Shown piece after piece: positions 44,220 through 51,702 of a stretch of DNA of 64,000 bases. The position numbers were made by a program, and so were the translations under genes. The notes below the pieces were generated by a model. That model was not told the origin of the DNA. It saw only the letters and a program-made list of their open reading frames with translations, and made no database searches. The stretch spans positions 248,001 to 312,000 of the forward strand of contig NZ_KB907456.1 of assembly GCF_000382045.1 (NCBI RefSeq). Direction: 5' to 3'. This DNA is from Variovorax atrisoli 110B. GTDB lineage: Bacteria > Pseudomonadota > Gammaproteobacteria > Burkholderiales > Burkholderiaceae_C. Within the stretch, counting starts at the first letter, position 1. Every line of letters starts with the position of its first letter.

Positions 44220-45134
44220 ATGCACGCCAGCATCCTCAAGTACTTCATCGAGGTGGCGAGCTGCGGTTCGGTGCGCAAGGCTTCGGAACGGCTCTACGTG
44301 GCCGCCAGCGCGGTCAACCGGCAGATCCACAAGCTGGAGGACGAGCTCGGCGTCGAGCTGTTCGACCGCATGCCCAACGGCCTGCGGCTGAATGCGGCCG
44401 GCGAGCGCCTGCTCAAGCACGCGCAGGAGACGCTGCACCAGTACCAGGTGATGCGCACCGAGCTCGATGCGCTCAAGGGCGAGCGCACCGGCCACGTGAA
44501 GGTGGCGGCGATGGATTCGTTCTTCGAGGAGCTGCTGCCCTCGGCGGTGGAAGACTTCCTGCAGGTGTTCCCCGCCGTCACATACACCATCACCGCGGTG
44601 CAGCCCATGGACGTGCCGCAGATGGTGATGTCGGGCCAGGTGGACGTGGGCATGACCTTCGTGAGCCGGCTGCCGGGCGGCGTGGCGGCGGTGGCGCTGG
44701 CGAAGCTGCCCATCGGGCTGGTGATGGCACCGGGCCACCCGCTGGCCAAACACGCAAGCGTTTCGCTCAAGGAATGCGCGCGCTATCCGTTCCTGCGCTC
44801 CAGTTCGCACCCGGTGATCAGCGCCGCGCTGTCGCCCGAGTTCGCATCGTTCTGGGACGACATGGAGCCGGCCGCCACCTGCAACTCGACGCCGATGCTC
44901 AAGCGGCTCATCATGGCCGGCAAGGGCATCTCGTGCTTCTCGAAGATCGCCTTCATCGAGGACCTGAAGCGCGGCGACCTGATCTGGCGGCCCTTCGAGC
45001 TGCCGGCGCTCGACCAGCTGCAGGTCGGCATCGTGGTGCCGTCGCAGCGCGTGCTGCCGCATGTGACGCAGAACTTCGTCGGCCGCATGGCGCGGCGGCT
45101 CGCCCAGCTCGAGGTCGCAGCCGCCGCCGTGTGA
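44220..45134 (+). CDS. LysR-family transcriptional regulator
   Basis: A 304-residue LysR-type regulator. The helix-turn-helix is at residues 1-60 (SVRKASERLYVAASAVNRQI, HKLEDELGVELFDRMPNGLRLN), and the effector domain starts near residue 90. The ATG at 44220 follows GGGAGG; an upstream ATG at 44184 lacks such a site and lies in a small tandem CATGTGCATGCG/TATGTGCATGCG repeat. It is the last gene of the catabolic cluster on the same strand, 54 bp after the ferredoxin gene, and probably regulates it. Confidence 0.9.
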   Translation: MHASILKYFIEVASCGSVRKASERLYVAASAVNRQIHKLEDELGVELFDRMPNGLRLNAAGERLLKHAQETLHQYQVMRTELDALKGERTGHVKVAAMDSFFEELLPSAVEDFLQVFPAVTYTITAVQPMDVPQMVMSGQVDVGMTFVSRLPGGVAAVALAKLPIGLVMAPGHPLAKHASVSLKECARYPFLRSSSHPVISAALSPEFASFWDDMEPAATCNSTPMLKRLIMAGKGISCFSKIAFIEDLKRGDLIWRPFELPALDQLQVGIVVPSQRVLPHVTQNFVGRMARRLAQLEVAAAAV

Positions 45135-45299
45135 GCGCGGCTGGAACGACCTGAAGGACGAGGCGGTGCCGGGCGCGGGCATCGGCGCGGTGGTGGGCGA
45201 CGCGCATGCCGGCGGCCTGCGTCCCGCCGTCGAGACGCATCGCCGTGGCGAGACAGGCGCTGCGTTCTTGCGCTGACAGAGCTGGCAGCGCTGGCTGCG

Positions 45300-46310
45300 T
45301 CAGCTGTGGTCGACGTAGCCGCCGAGCTTGCCGCAGTGCAGGCAGCCGAAGACGAACACCGCGAAGCTGCGCTCGCCCGAGGGCGTGTCCAGCAGCGACT
45401 GCCAGTCTTCGCCGGGTTCCAGGCGAACCGCCTCGCAGGTCTCGCGCACGAAGTCGGCGGCGCTTTCCGATGCGAGCAGCGTCCGGTCGACATGCTCGAT
45501 CTCGCCGAGGAAGCGGGCCGCGTCGTTGCAGTGCGCCCACCATTGCTCCTGCTGCCAGCTGAAGAAGCTGGGCGTGCGCTGCGACACCTCCTCGATGATG
45601 GGCGAGGGCAGCTCGACCTCGCCCATGCCCACGCCGGCTGCGTCGTTGAATTCGCCGTCGAACTTCGCCGCCGCCGAGCCGTCGGCGATGCACCATGGGC
45701 AGAAGTGCGATTCGCTGCCGACGGCGTAGAAGCTGCCGCCGTAGATGTAGCCGGTGGCCTTGCCGCAGCACTCGCAGGTTTCGCTCGAAACGCGCATCAC
45801 GCCCGATTCGAACGGGTCGGCGTAGTAGCGGAACACGGGCAGCGCTCGTGCGGGGTCGGGCTGCACGGCTTCGGGAATGCGGTCCTGGTCGATGGCCGCC
45901 TGCAGGTCGGCGGCGTAGGGCGCACACCACTGGCCGGTGAAGGCGTCGAACAGGAAGACCTGGTCGGAGATGGCACCGCTTGCCTCGTCGCGCAGCACCA
46001 GCAGCTGGCGCGCCAGCGTGTAGTCGTGCGCGATGCTGATGCCGTGGCGCGGAAAGCGCTCGTCCTTCAGCGCCAGCTTCGTGTAGTGGACGACGTCCTC
46101 GCCGGTGCGCTTCATCTGCTTGCGGTCGGTGGCGTCGAACACGGGGTGGAGCTGCCATTCGCAGTCGCGATTGCGCGGATCGCCGAACCTGCCGCCGTTG
46201 CTCGTCGCAAAGCAGGCCCTGAGAACCGGCGGCAAGGCAGCGCCGAGCTTGGCTTCGAGCGCGCGCAGGGCGCTCTCTGGGGCGGGCGGTGGCGGAACGT
46301 GTCTGGACAT
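45300..46310 (-). CDS. SUKH (SMI1/KNR4)-like plus CbrC-like zinc-binding protein
   Basis: A 336-residue cytoplasmic protein with two parts. The N-terminal region (1-170) is SMI1/KNR4-like: LRALEAKLGAALPPVLRACFATSNGG is the typical start of SUKH-superfamily immunity-type domains. The C-terminal region (175-336) resembles E. coli CbrC (UPF0167), with paired cysteines CECCG and CPWC plus CLHCG at the end, likely binding zinc. CbrC is linked to colicin E2 tolerance in E. coli. The fusion suggests a defensive role, but that is inference. It is separated from the upstream RidA gene by a terminator. Confidence 0.68.
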   Translation of the reverse strand: MSRHVPPPPAPESALRALEAKLGAALPPVLRACFATSNGGRFGDPRNRDCEWQLHPVFDATDRKQMKRTGEDVVHYTKLALKDERFPRHGISIAHDYTLARQLLVLRDEASGAISDQVFLFDAFTGQWCAPYAADLQAAIDQDRIPEAVQPDPARALPVFRYYADPFESGVMRVSSETCECCGKATGYIYGGSFYAVGSESHFCPWCIADGSAAAKFDGEFNDAAGVGMGEVELPSPIIEEVSQRTPSFFSWQQEQWWAHCNDAARFLGEIEHVDRTLLASESAADFVRETCEAVRLEPGEDWQSLLDTPSGERSFAVFVFGCLHCGKLGGYVDHS

Positions 46311-46326
46311 GCGTGTGGGCCCGGAA

Positions 46327-46360
46327 GAGAAAAGGCCCGACGGCCATCGCCGTCAGGCCT
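46327..46360 (-). terminator. Intrinsic terminator after the RidA gene
   Basis: On the minus strand: AGGCC and GACGGC pair across a GATG loop with GCCGTC and GGCCT, with one mismatch, followed by TTTTCTCTT. It ends the transglutaminase-RidA transcript before the SUKH-CbrC-like gene. Confidence 0.72.
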
Positions 46361-46387
46361 CTTGCATGGGGTGCCGCGGATGCGGGT

Positions 46388-46424
46388 GTGCGCGCGGACG
46401 TGCGCGGACGTGCGCGGATGTGCG
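46388..46424. repeat. Short 10-bp tandem repeat
   Basis: About three and a half tandem units of GTGCGCGGAC (last unit ends GAT) in the RidA 3' untranslated region. Probably replication slippage; no function is claimed. Confidence 0.7.
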
Positions 46425-46428
46425 AGCT

Positions 46429-46887
46429 TCAGCCGATCTCGGCGATCAGCTCGATCTCCACGCAGGCGCCCAGCGGAATCTGTGCCACGCCGAAGGCGCT
46501 GCGCGCATGCGCGCCCTTCTCGGGGCCGAAGACTTCGGCGAAGAACTCGCTCGCGCCGTTGGTCACGAGGTGCTGCTCGGTGAAGGTGCCGACCGAGTTG
46601 ACCAGGCTCATCACCTTGACGATGCGCTTGACCTTGTTCAGGTCACCCACGGCCGCGTGCAGCGTGCCCAGCAGGTCGATGGCGATGGCGCGAGCGGCCT
46701 GCTTGCCTTCCTCGGTGCTGATGTTGGCGCCGAGCTGGCCGGTCCAGACCTTGCCGTCCTTCTTGGCGATGTGGCCCGAGAGGAACACGAGGTTGCCGGT
46801 CTGCACGAAGGGCACGTATGCGGCGGCGGGTGCGGCGACGGGCGGAAGGGTGATGCCGAGGCTGGAAAGTTTGTCGTAGACGCTCAT
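46429..46887 (-). CDS. RidA-family reactive imine/enamine deaminase-like protein
   Basis: A 152-residue protein of the YjgF/YER057c/RidA family in its longer TdcF/XRE-like branch. Family stretches: AYVPFVQTGNLVFLSGHIA, then AARAIAIDLLGTLHAAVGDLNKVKRIVKV, and the C-terminal ARSAFGVAQIPLGACVEIEL that includes the position of the active-site Arg (ARSAFG). Canonical members hydrolyse 2-aminoacrylate-type imines. Its ATG overlaps the transglutaminase stop in an ATGA, so it is translationally coupled to that gene. A role in clearing an imine by-product of that system is only a guess. Confidence 0.87.
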   Translation of the reverse strand: MSVYDKLSSLGITLPPVAAPAAAYVPFVQTGNLVFLSGHIAKKDGKVWTGQLGANISTEEGKQAARAIAIDLLGTLHAAVGDLNKVKRIVKVMSLVNSVGTFTEQHLVTNGASEFFAEVFGPEKGAHARSAFGVAQIPLGACVEIELIAEIG

Positions 46888-47852
46888 TGGGACTCCTTGT
46901 CTTGGGAAGGCGATTGTGTCTGTGTTTGCGGCAGGCCCTCGACCACTTCCCCCACCGGCTGCACGGTCACGCCGACACTCAGCGTGTGCCTTGCGCCGCC
47001 ATGCAGTACGCCGCGCATCGGCGAGACGTCGGAGTAGTCGCGGCCGATGGCCAGCGTGACGTAGTCCTCGCCGGGCTGTCGGCCGTTGGTGGGGTCGAAG
47101 TCGACCCAGTCGCCGGGGCTGCCGCCGGTGCCGTCGTCCTCGCCGGGCAGGTACACCGACACCCAGGCATGCGAGGCGTCGGCGCCCACCAGTCGGGGCT
47201 GGCCGGGCGGCGGCTGCGTCAGCAGGTAGCCGCTGACGTAGCGCGCGGGCAGGCCCATGGTGCGGAAGCACGCGATCATGATGTGGGCGAAGTCCTGGCA
47301 CACGCCCTTGCGCTGCGCGAGGGCCTCGACGGCGGGAGTATTGATCTCGGTGCTGTCGGCGTCGTAGGTGAAGTCTTCGTAGATGCGCGTGGTGAGATCC
47401 ATCGCCACGTCGAAGGCGGCGCGCCCGGGCACGAAGCTGGCGCGGGCATAGGCGGCGAAGTCGTCGTGGCGCGGCACGTAGGGCGAGGGAAAGACGAACT
47501 CCGACGCCGCGTCGAAGGTGGCGTCCTTGCGGAAGCGGAAGCGCTCTCGCACGGCCTCCCAGGGCAGGTCGCGCGCCACGGCGGGCGAGAGCACGGGCTG
47601 CGAGGTCTCGACCACGCTCTCGGCCGTGACCACCAGCCGGTCGTGCGTGGCCTCGAGCGCGAAGAAGGCACGCGCGTTGCCGTACAGGTCGGCCTGCTCG
47701 CTGCGCTGTGCCGGCGCGGGCTCGATGGAGAGCTTGTGGCTCACGAGCTTCTGCGAGCCGGTGACCAGCGGCTTCAGGTGCGCGAGATGCTGCGCCGTCT
47801 CGACCGGCGGCGAGTATTCGTAGCGTGTTTCGTGGGTGACGTGCAGCAGCAT
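46884..47852 (-). CDS. Bacterial transglutaminase-like protein with Gln/Ser/Thr tail
   Basis: A 322-residue cytoplasmic protein. An N-terminal bacterial transglutaminase-associated beta domain (LLHVTHETRYEYSPPVETA) leads to a transglutaminase-like core with Cys185 in RKGVCQDFAH, His228 in DASHAWV and Asp253 in WVDFDPTN: an intact catalytic triad. Such proteins are regularly linked with circularly permuted ATP-grasp and alpha-E proteins in a predicted peptide synthesis/modification system; proteolysis or amide transfer is possible. The C-terminus is a short QTQTQSPSQDKESQ tract like those in the ATP-grasp proteins nearby. Confidence 0.88.
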   Translation of the reverse strand: MLLHVTHETRYEYSPPVETAQHLAHLKPLVTGSQKLVSHKLSIEPAPAQRSEQADLYGNARAFFALEATHDRLVVTAESVVETSQPVLSPAVARDLPWEAVRERFRFRKDATFDAASEFVFPSPYVPRHDDFAAYARASFVPGRAAFDVAMDLTTRIYEDFTYDADSTEINTPAVEALAQRKGVCQDFAHIMIACFRTMGLPARYVSGYLLTQPPPGQPRLVGADASHAWVSVYLPGEDDGTGGSPGDWVDFDPTNGRQPGEDYVTLAIGRDYSDVSPMRGVLHGGARHTLSVGVTVQPVGEVVEGLPQTQTQSPSQDKESQ

Positions 47853-47889
47853 GGCGAAGCCAGTCGGGTGAGTGCGTCGCTCTGGCCGC

Positions 47890-48711
47890 CTACTTCGACT
47901 CTGCGCCGAAGTACGAGGCGTAGATCTTCGCGTAGGTGCCGTCGGCGCGGATCGCCTCCAGGCCCTGGTTGATCTTGGCGAGCAACTCGGCGTTGCCCTT
48001 CTTCACGGCGATGCCGTACTTCTCCACCGGGAAGCTGGTGTCGCTCACCGTCTTGAAGCCGCCGGCGGTGTTGTTGGCGAGGTAGTGCACCACCACGCCG
48101 TTGTCGGCCACCACGGCCTGCACGCCGCCGGCTTCCAGTTCCTTGAGCGCCAGCGGCGTCGACTCGAAGCGCTTGATGGCGGTGCTCGACTTGCCCAGCA
48201 GCTTGCCCACCACCTCGTCGCCGGTGGTGCCGTTCTGCACGCCGACCTTCAGGGGCTTGAGGTCCTCGAAGCTGTTGATGGGCGCGTCGTTGCGCACGGC
48301 GATGAGCTGGCGCGCGTCGAAGTAGGGCTGCGAGAAGTCCATCGTCTGGCGGCGCTCGTCGGTGATGGTGATGGCCGACACCAGCAGGTCGCGGTCGCCC
48401 TGGGCGAGCGAGTTGAAGATGCCTTCCCACGGCGTGTTGACGAACTTCACCTCGAAGCCGGCCTTCTGCGCGACCGCCTTCACCACCTCGATGTCGAAGC
48501 CCACGATCTCTCCCCGGTCGTTCTGCGACTCGAAGGGCGTGTAGGCGGCGTCGGTGCCCACCACCAGCACGCGTGCTGCTGCCGGCGGGGCCGCGGCAGC
48601 GGCCGGCGCCGATGCGGGCTCCTGCTTGCCGCAGCCGGCGATGGCCAGGGCCGCGAAGACGCTCGCGGTGGCGAGTGCGAAGCGGCGGCTGATGGTGATA
48701 TGGCGAGGCAT
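47890..48711 (-). CDS. Orphan ABC-type amino-acid substrate-binding lipoprotein
   Basis: A 273-residue family 3 binding protein. Residues 1-26 are a signal with lipobox IAGC and acylated Cys27; an Ala/Pro linker (30-46) precedes the fold, which begins RVLVVGTDAAYTPFESQN and continues with FDIEVVKAVAQKAG and LLVSAITITDERRQTMDFS. The Arg in TDERRQ is the usual carboxylate ligand. Closest in look to basic amino-acid binding proteins. No permease or ATPase is adjacent, so it is an orphan or works with a distant transporter. It sits inside the transglutaminase/ATP-grasp block, flanked by repeat copy B. Confidence 0.87.
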   Translation of the reverse strand: MPRHITISRRFALATASVFAALAIAGCGKQEPASAPAAAAAPPAAARVLVVGTDAAYTPFESQNDRGEIVGFDIEVVKAVAQKAGFEVKFVNTPWEGIFNSLAQGDRDLLVSAITITDERRQTMDFSQPYFDARQLIAVRNDAPINSFEDLKPLKVGVQNGTTGDEVVGKLLGKSSTAIKRFESTPLALKELEAGGVQAVVADNGVVVHYLANNTAGGFKTVSDTSFPVEKYGIAVKKGNAELLAKINQGLEAIRADGTYAKIYASYFGAESK

Positions 48712-48738
48712 GGCGGTGGTTCTCCTTGAACTTATTGT

Positions 48739-48822
48739 GGAACGCCGCGGAACCGGCTTTGCCGGGCCGCAGGCGTCGCCCCCGGCGAGGGGGTGTGCGT
48801 AGCGACACGAAGTGCGCGAAGC
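48739..48822 (-). repeat. 84-bp dispersed intergenic repeat, copy B
   Basis: The reverse-oriented second copy of the element at 26975-27058, with about 75 of 84 positions identical. It lies between the ATP-grasp/alpha-E fusion gene and the binding-protein gene, in the same orientation relative to transcription as copy A. The internal hairpins are conserved by compensated or neutral changes in the CCCCC/GGGGG stem. Confidence 0.85.
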
Positions 48823-48838
48823 ATGGGGGAGTACCTGT

Positions 48839-51640
48839 TCAGGCGCCGACCGAGCGCAGCGACTCGGAGGTCAGCGTGAAGTAGCGCGTGCCGATGGCGT
48901 CGGACACGTGGTAGGCCGCCGTCTCGCAGCCGGCGAGCAGCTTCACGAGCTCCGGGTAGTCGGCGTCGGGCCCGGCGGCGCAGAGGTGCTCGAGCGTCCA
49001 GCCGGACGGATCGGGCAGCTCGTACGAAAGGGCCGTCAGCTTGCCCGGCGCGCTGCCGGCCAGCCGCGCGATGCGCCCGCGCAGGGTCTGCGTGACCCAG
49101 GCCAGCGAGCGCGGGTTCTCGGCGTCGAGCACCAGCAGGTCGACCATGGTGGCGACGTCGCGGCGCTGCTGGTAGCGGGCATGGAAGGTGATGGTGCTGT
49201 CGAAGAGGGCCACCATGGCCTCGAAGCCGCTCACCTCGTGCACCGCGCCGTTGTCGAAGCCGGCCTCCAGCGCATTCGCGAGGAAGCCCAGCCGCTCGAT
49301 GTGGCGGCCGATGGACAGGAGCCGCCAGGCGTCGTCGCGCGTCATGCGGTCGGTCTGCGCGCCGGTCATGGCGGCGAGGGCGTTGCTGGCGGATTCGAGG
49401 GCGCGCAGCGCAGCGCTGGCGGCGAAGCTGCCTTCGTCGGCCTGCTCGGCGCAGCGGCGCAGGAAGTCGGCCTCGGTGCGCACGATCTGGTTCCAGGTGT
49501 CCTGCGAGAGCCGCTCGCGCACCGCGGCCGCGGCCTGCCGGATGCAGCGCAGGCTGAAGCCCACGCTGCCGCCGCGCGCCACGTCGCCCAATTCGGCGAT
49601 GAGCGCGCGCTCGAACACGCGTCGCGACTGCGGCGCGCTCGGCACGCCGGCGGGCACCAGCGCATTGCGCAGCGCCATGCGGTGCAGCCATTCGAGCAGC
49701 GGGCGTGAGGACTGGTCTTCGCTGCCCAGCAGGCTCAGCGTGAGGCGGGCCAGGCGCACCGCGTTCTCGGCACGCTCGGTGTAGCGGCCCAGCCAGAACA
49801 TGTTCTCGGCCGCGCGGCTGGTGACCGGCGCGCGATGCCGCGCGAGCGATGCCGGCGTGCTGTGCGGCTGCAGCAGCGTGGTTCGGTCGACCTCGCCGTG
49901 CGTCTGCACCCACACATCGGCACTGCTGCCGCCGCGCTGCATCGAGGCGAACTGCGCGTCGGGCTCGGTGAGCCGCGCCAGGCCGCCGGGCAGCACGCGC
50001 CACGACTGCGCGCCGTCGCTCACCGCGAACACGCGCAGCATCACCGCGCGCGGCGCGATGTGGCCCGGGCCGAGGTCGTTGGCCCAGGTGGGCATCTGCG
50101 ACAGCGGCATGTAGCCCTGCACGGTGTGGACGTCGCCCTCGCGCACGATGCGGCCGGCCCATTCGTCGAGCTCGCGCCGGCCGAGGTGGCTGCCGAGCAC
50201 GGCGTCGAAGCTCGCGCGGCCGTCGAAGCCGGGGTAGGTGGGCTTGATGGCGCAGTCGCCCAGCTGCGGCAGCACCGATTCGAGCGCGGCGCGCTCGCCG
50301 CACCACCAGGTGGGCAGGGCGGGGAGCATGAGCTTCTCGCCGATCAGCCGGCGCGCCAGCCCGGGCAGGAAGCCCAGCAGCGCGGGCGATTCGAGGAAGG
50401 CCGAGCCCGGCATGTTGGCCACCAGCACGTTGCCGGCGCGGATGGCCTGCAGCAGGCCGGGCACGCCGAGCGTGGAGTCGGGGCGCAGCTCCAGCGGGTC
50501 GAGGAACTGGTCGTCCAGCCGCTTGATGAGGCCGTGCACCGGGCGCAGGCCCTGCAGCGTCTTCAGGTAGAGCCGCTGGTCGCGCACCGTGAGGTCGCTG
50601 CCCTCGACCAGCGTGACGCCGAGGTAGCGCGCGAGGTAGGCGTGCTCGAAGTAGGTCTCGTTGTAGGGGCCCGGCGTGAGCAGCGCGATGTGCGGCGGCA
50701 CGCCGGCCGGGCACATGCGCTGCAGGCCTTCCATCATGGCGCTGTAGGTGGCGGCCAGCCGCTGCACGTGCAGCGCCTCGAAGGCCTGCGGAAACTGCCG
50801 CGTGATGGCAAGGCGGTTCTCCAGCAGGTAGCCCAGGCCCGAGGGCGCCTGCGTGCGCTGGGAGACGACCCACCAGTTGCCGTCGGGGCCGCGCGCCAGG
50901 TCGAATGCGGCGATGTGCAGCCAGGTGTCGCCCGGCGGCTTCACGCCGTGCAGCGCGCGCAGGTAGCCGGGGTGGCCGCGTACCAGCGCGGGGGGAATGA
51001 GGCCCTCGGCCAGCAGCTGCTGGGGGCCGTAGGCGTCGGCCATCACGCGGTCGAGCACGCGCACGCGCTGCAGCACGCCGGCCTCGATCCGGCTCCAGCT
51101 CTCCGGCGAGACGATCAGCGGGAACAGGTCGAGCGACCAGGGCCGCTGCGGGCCGTTGGCGTCTGCGTACACGTTGTAGGTGACGCCGTTGTCGCGGATC
51201 TGCCGCTCCAGGCTGGCCGCGCGACGGGGCAGGTCGTTGAAGCCGCCCGGGCCCAGCTGCTCGAAGAAGGCGTTCCAGGCCGGGGTGAGCGGCGGTGGCT
51301 CGCCGGAGGCCTGTGTCTGCGCCTGGGATTGCGACTGGATGGTCGGCTGGGAGGGCGACTGCGTGGGTGACTGCGAATTGGGCTGGGGATTGGGCTGCGC
51401 CTGGGATTGGGACTGCGACTGGCCCGCCGCGGCATCGTAGAGCTGCGGGGCGGCAGGGGCTGGGGCCGTTGTCGAAGGCCCGGGCGCCGGCCGGAGCGGC
51501 GCCGCCGGCGCCGCCGGCGTGGCCAGCCCGCGCATTTCGTCGAAATGGCCGGGCAGGGCGGGCGGGGCGAGCGCCGACGCCAGGGCCGCCGGAAACTCCA
51601 GTGCCTGGGCGTCGAACAGGGATTCGTTCAAAGGTTCCAC
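48839..51640 (-). CDS. Circularly permuted type 2 ATP-grasp / alpha-E fusion protein
   Basis: A 933-residue cytoplasmic fusion. Residues 1-115 are low complexity: Ala/Pro-rich, then a Gln/Ser/Pro tract at 74-110. A circularly permuted ATP-grasp domain (about 120-600) follows, with markers NVYADANGPQRPWSLDLFP, LTPGPYNETYFEHAYLARYLGV and IKPTYPGFDG. An alpha-E domain begins near residue 608 (AENMFWLGRYTERAENAVR) and runs to the end. In most genomes the two are separate genes, as at 58939-61403. They are predicted amide-bond-forming enzymes and partners of transglutaminase-like proteins; the product is unknown. It follows the DUF2126-type gene by 62 bp. Confidence 0.88.
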   Translation of the reverse strand: MEPLNESLFDAQALEFPAALASALAPPALPGHFDEMRGLATPAAPAAPLRPAPGPSTTAPAPAAPQLYDAAAGQSQSQSQAQPNPQPNSQSPTQSPSQPTIQSQSQAQTQASGEPPPLTPAWNAFFEQLGPGGFNDLPRRAASLERQIRDNGVTYNVYADANGPQRPWSLDLFPLIVSPESWSRIEAGVLQRVRVLDRVMADAYGPQQLLAEGLIPPALVRGHPGYLRALHGVKPPGDTWLHIAAFDLARGPDGNWWVVSQRTQAPSGLGYLLENRLAITRQFPQAFEALHVQRLAATYSAMMEGLQRMCPAGVPPHIALLTPGPYNETYFEHAYLARYLGVTLVEGSDLTVRDQRLYLKTLQGLRPVHGLIKRLDDQFLDPLELRPDSTLGVPGLLQAIRAGNVLVANMPGSAFLESPALLGFLPGLARRLIGEKLMLPALPTWWCGERAALESVLPQLGDCAIKPTYPGFDGRASFDAVLGSHLGRRELDEWAGRIVREGDVHTVQGYMPLSQMPTWANDLGPGHIAPRAVMLRVFAVSDGAQSWRVLPGGLARLTEPDAQFASMQRGGSSADVWVQTHGEVDRTTLLQPHSTPASLARHRAPVTSRAAENMFWLGRYTERAENAVRLARLTLSLLGSEDQSSRPLLEWLHRMALRNALVPAGVPSAPQSRRVFERALIAELGDVARGGSVGFSLRCIRQAAAAVRERLSQDTWNQIVRTEADFLRRCAEQADEGSFAASAALRALESASNALAAMTGAQTDRMTRDDAWRLLSIGRHIERLGFLANALEAGFDNGAVHEVSGFEAMVALFDSTITFHARYQQRRDVATMVDLLVLDAENPRSLAWVTQTLRGRIARLAGSAPGKLTALSYELPDPSGWTLEHLCAAGPDADYPELVKLLAGCETAAYHVSDAIGTRYFTLTSESLRSVGA

Positions 51641-51702
51641 AGGGGGGTAATTGTCACACTGCCGTCACGGGGGGCCGTTCGGGCAGTGTGACGGATGTCC
51701 CC

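Noticed and set aside
45142..45276. Open stretch after the LysR gene encoding a Gly/Ala-rich peptide ending in a stop
   Set aside because: No start codon with a ribosome-binding site and a different frame from the LysR gene; at most a gene remnant, and I could not identify its parent.
46388..46424. Tandem repeat considered as a CRISPR or iteron
   Set aside because: Units are only 10 bp with no spacers and no replication gene nearby.
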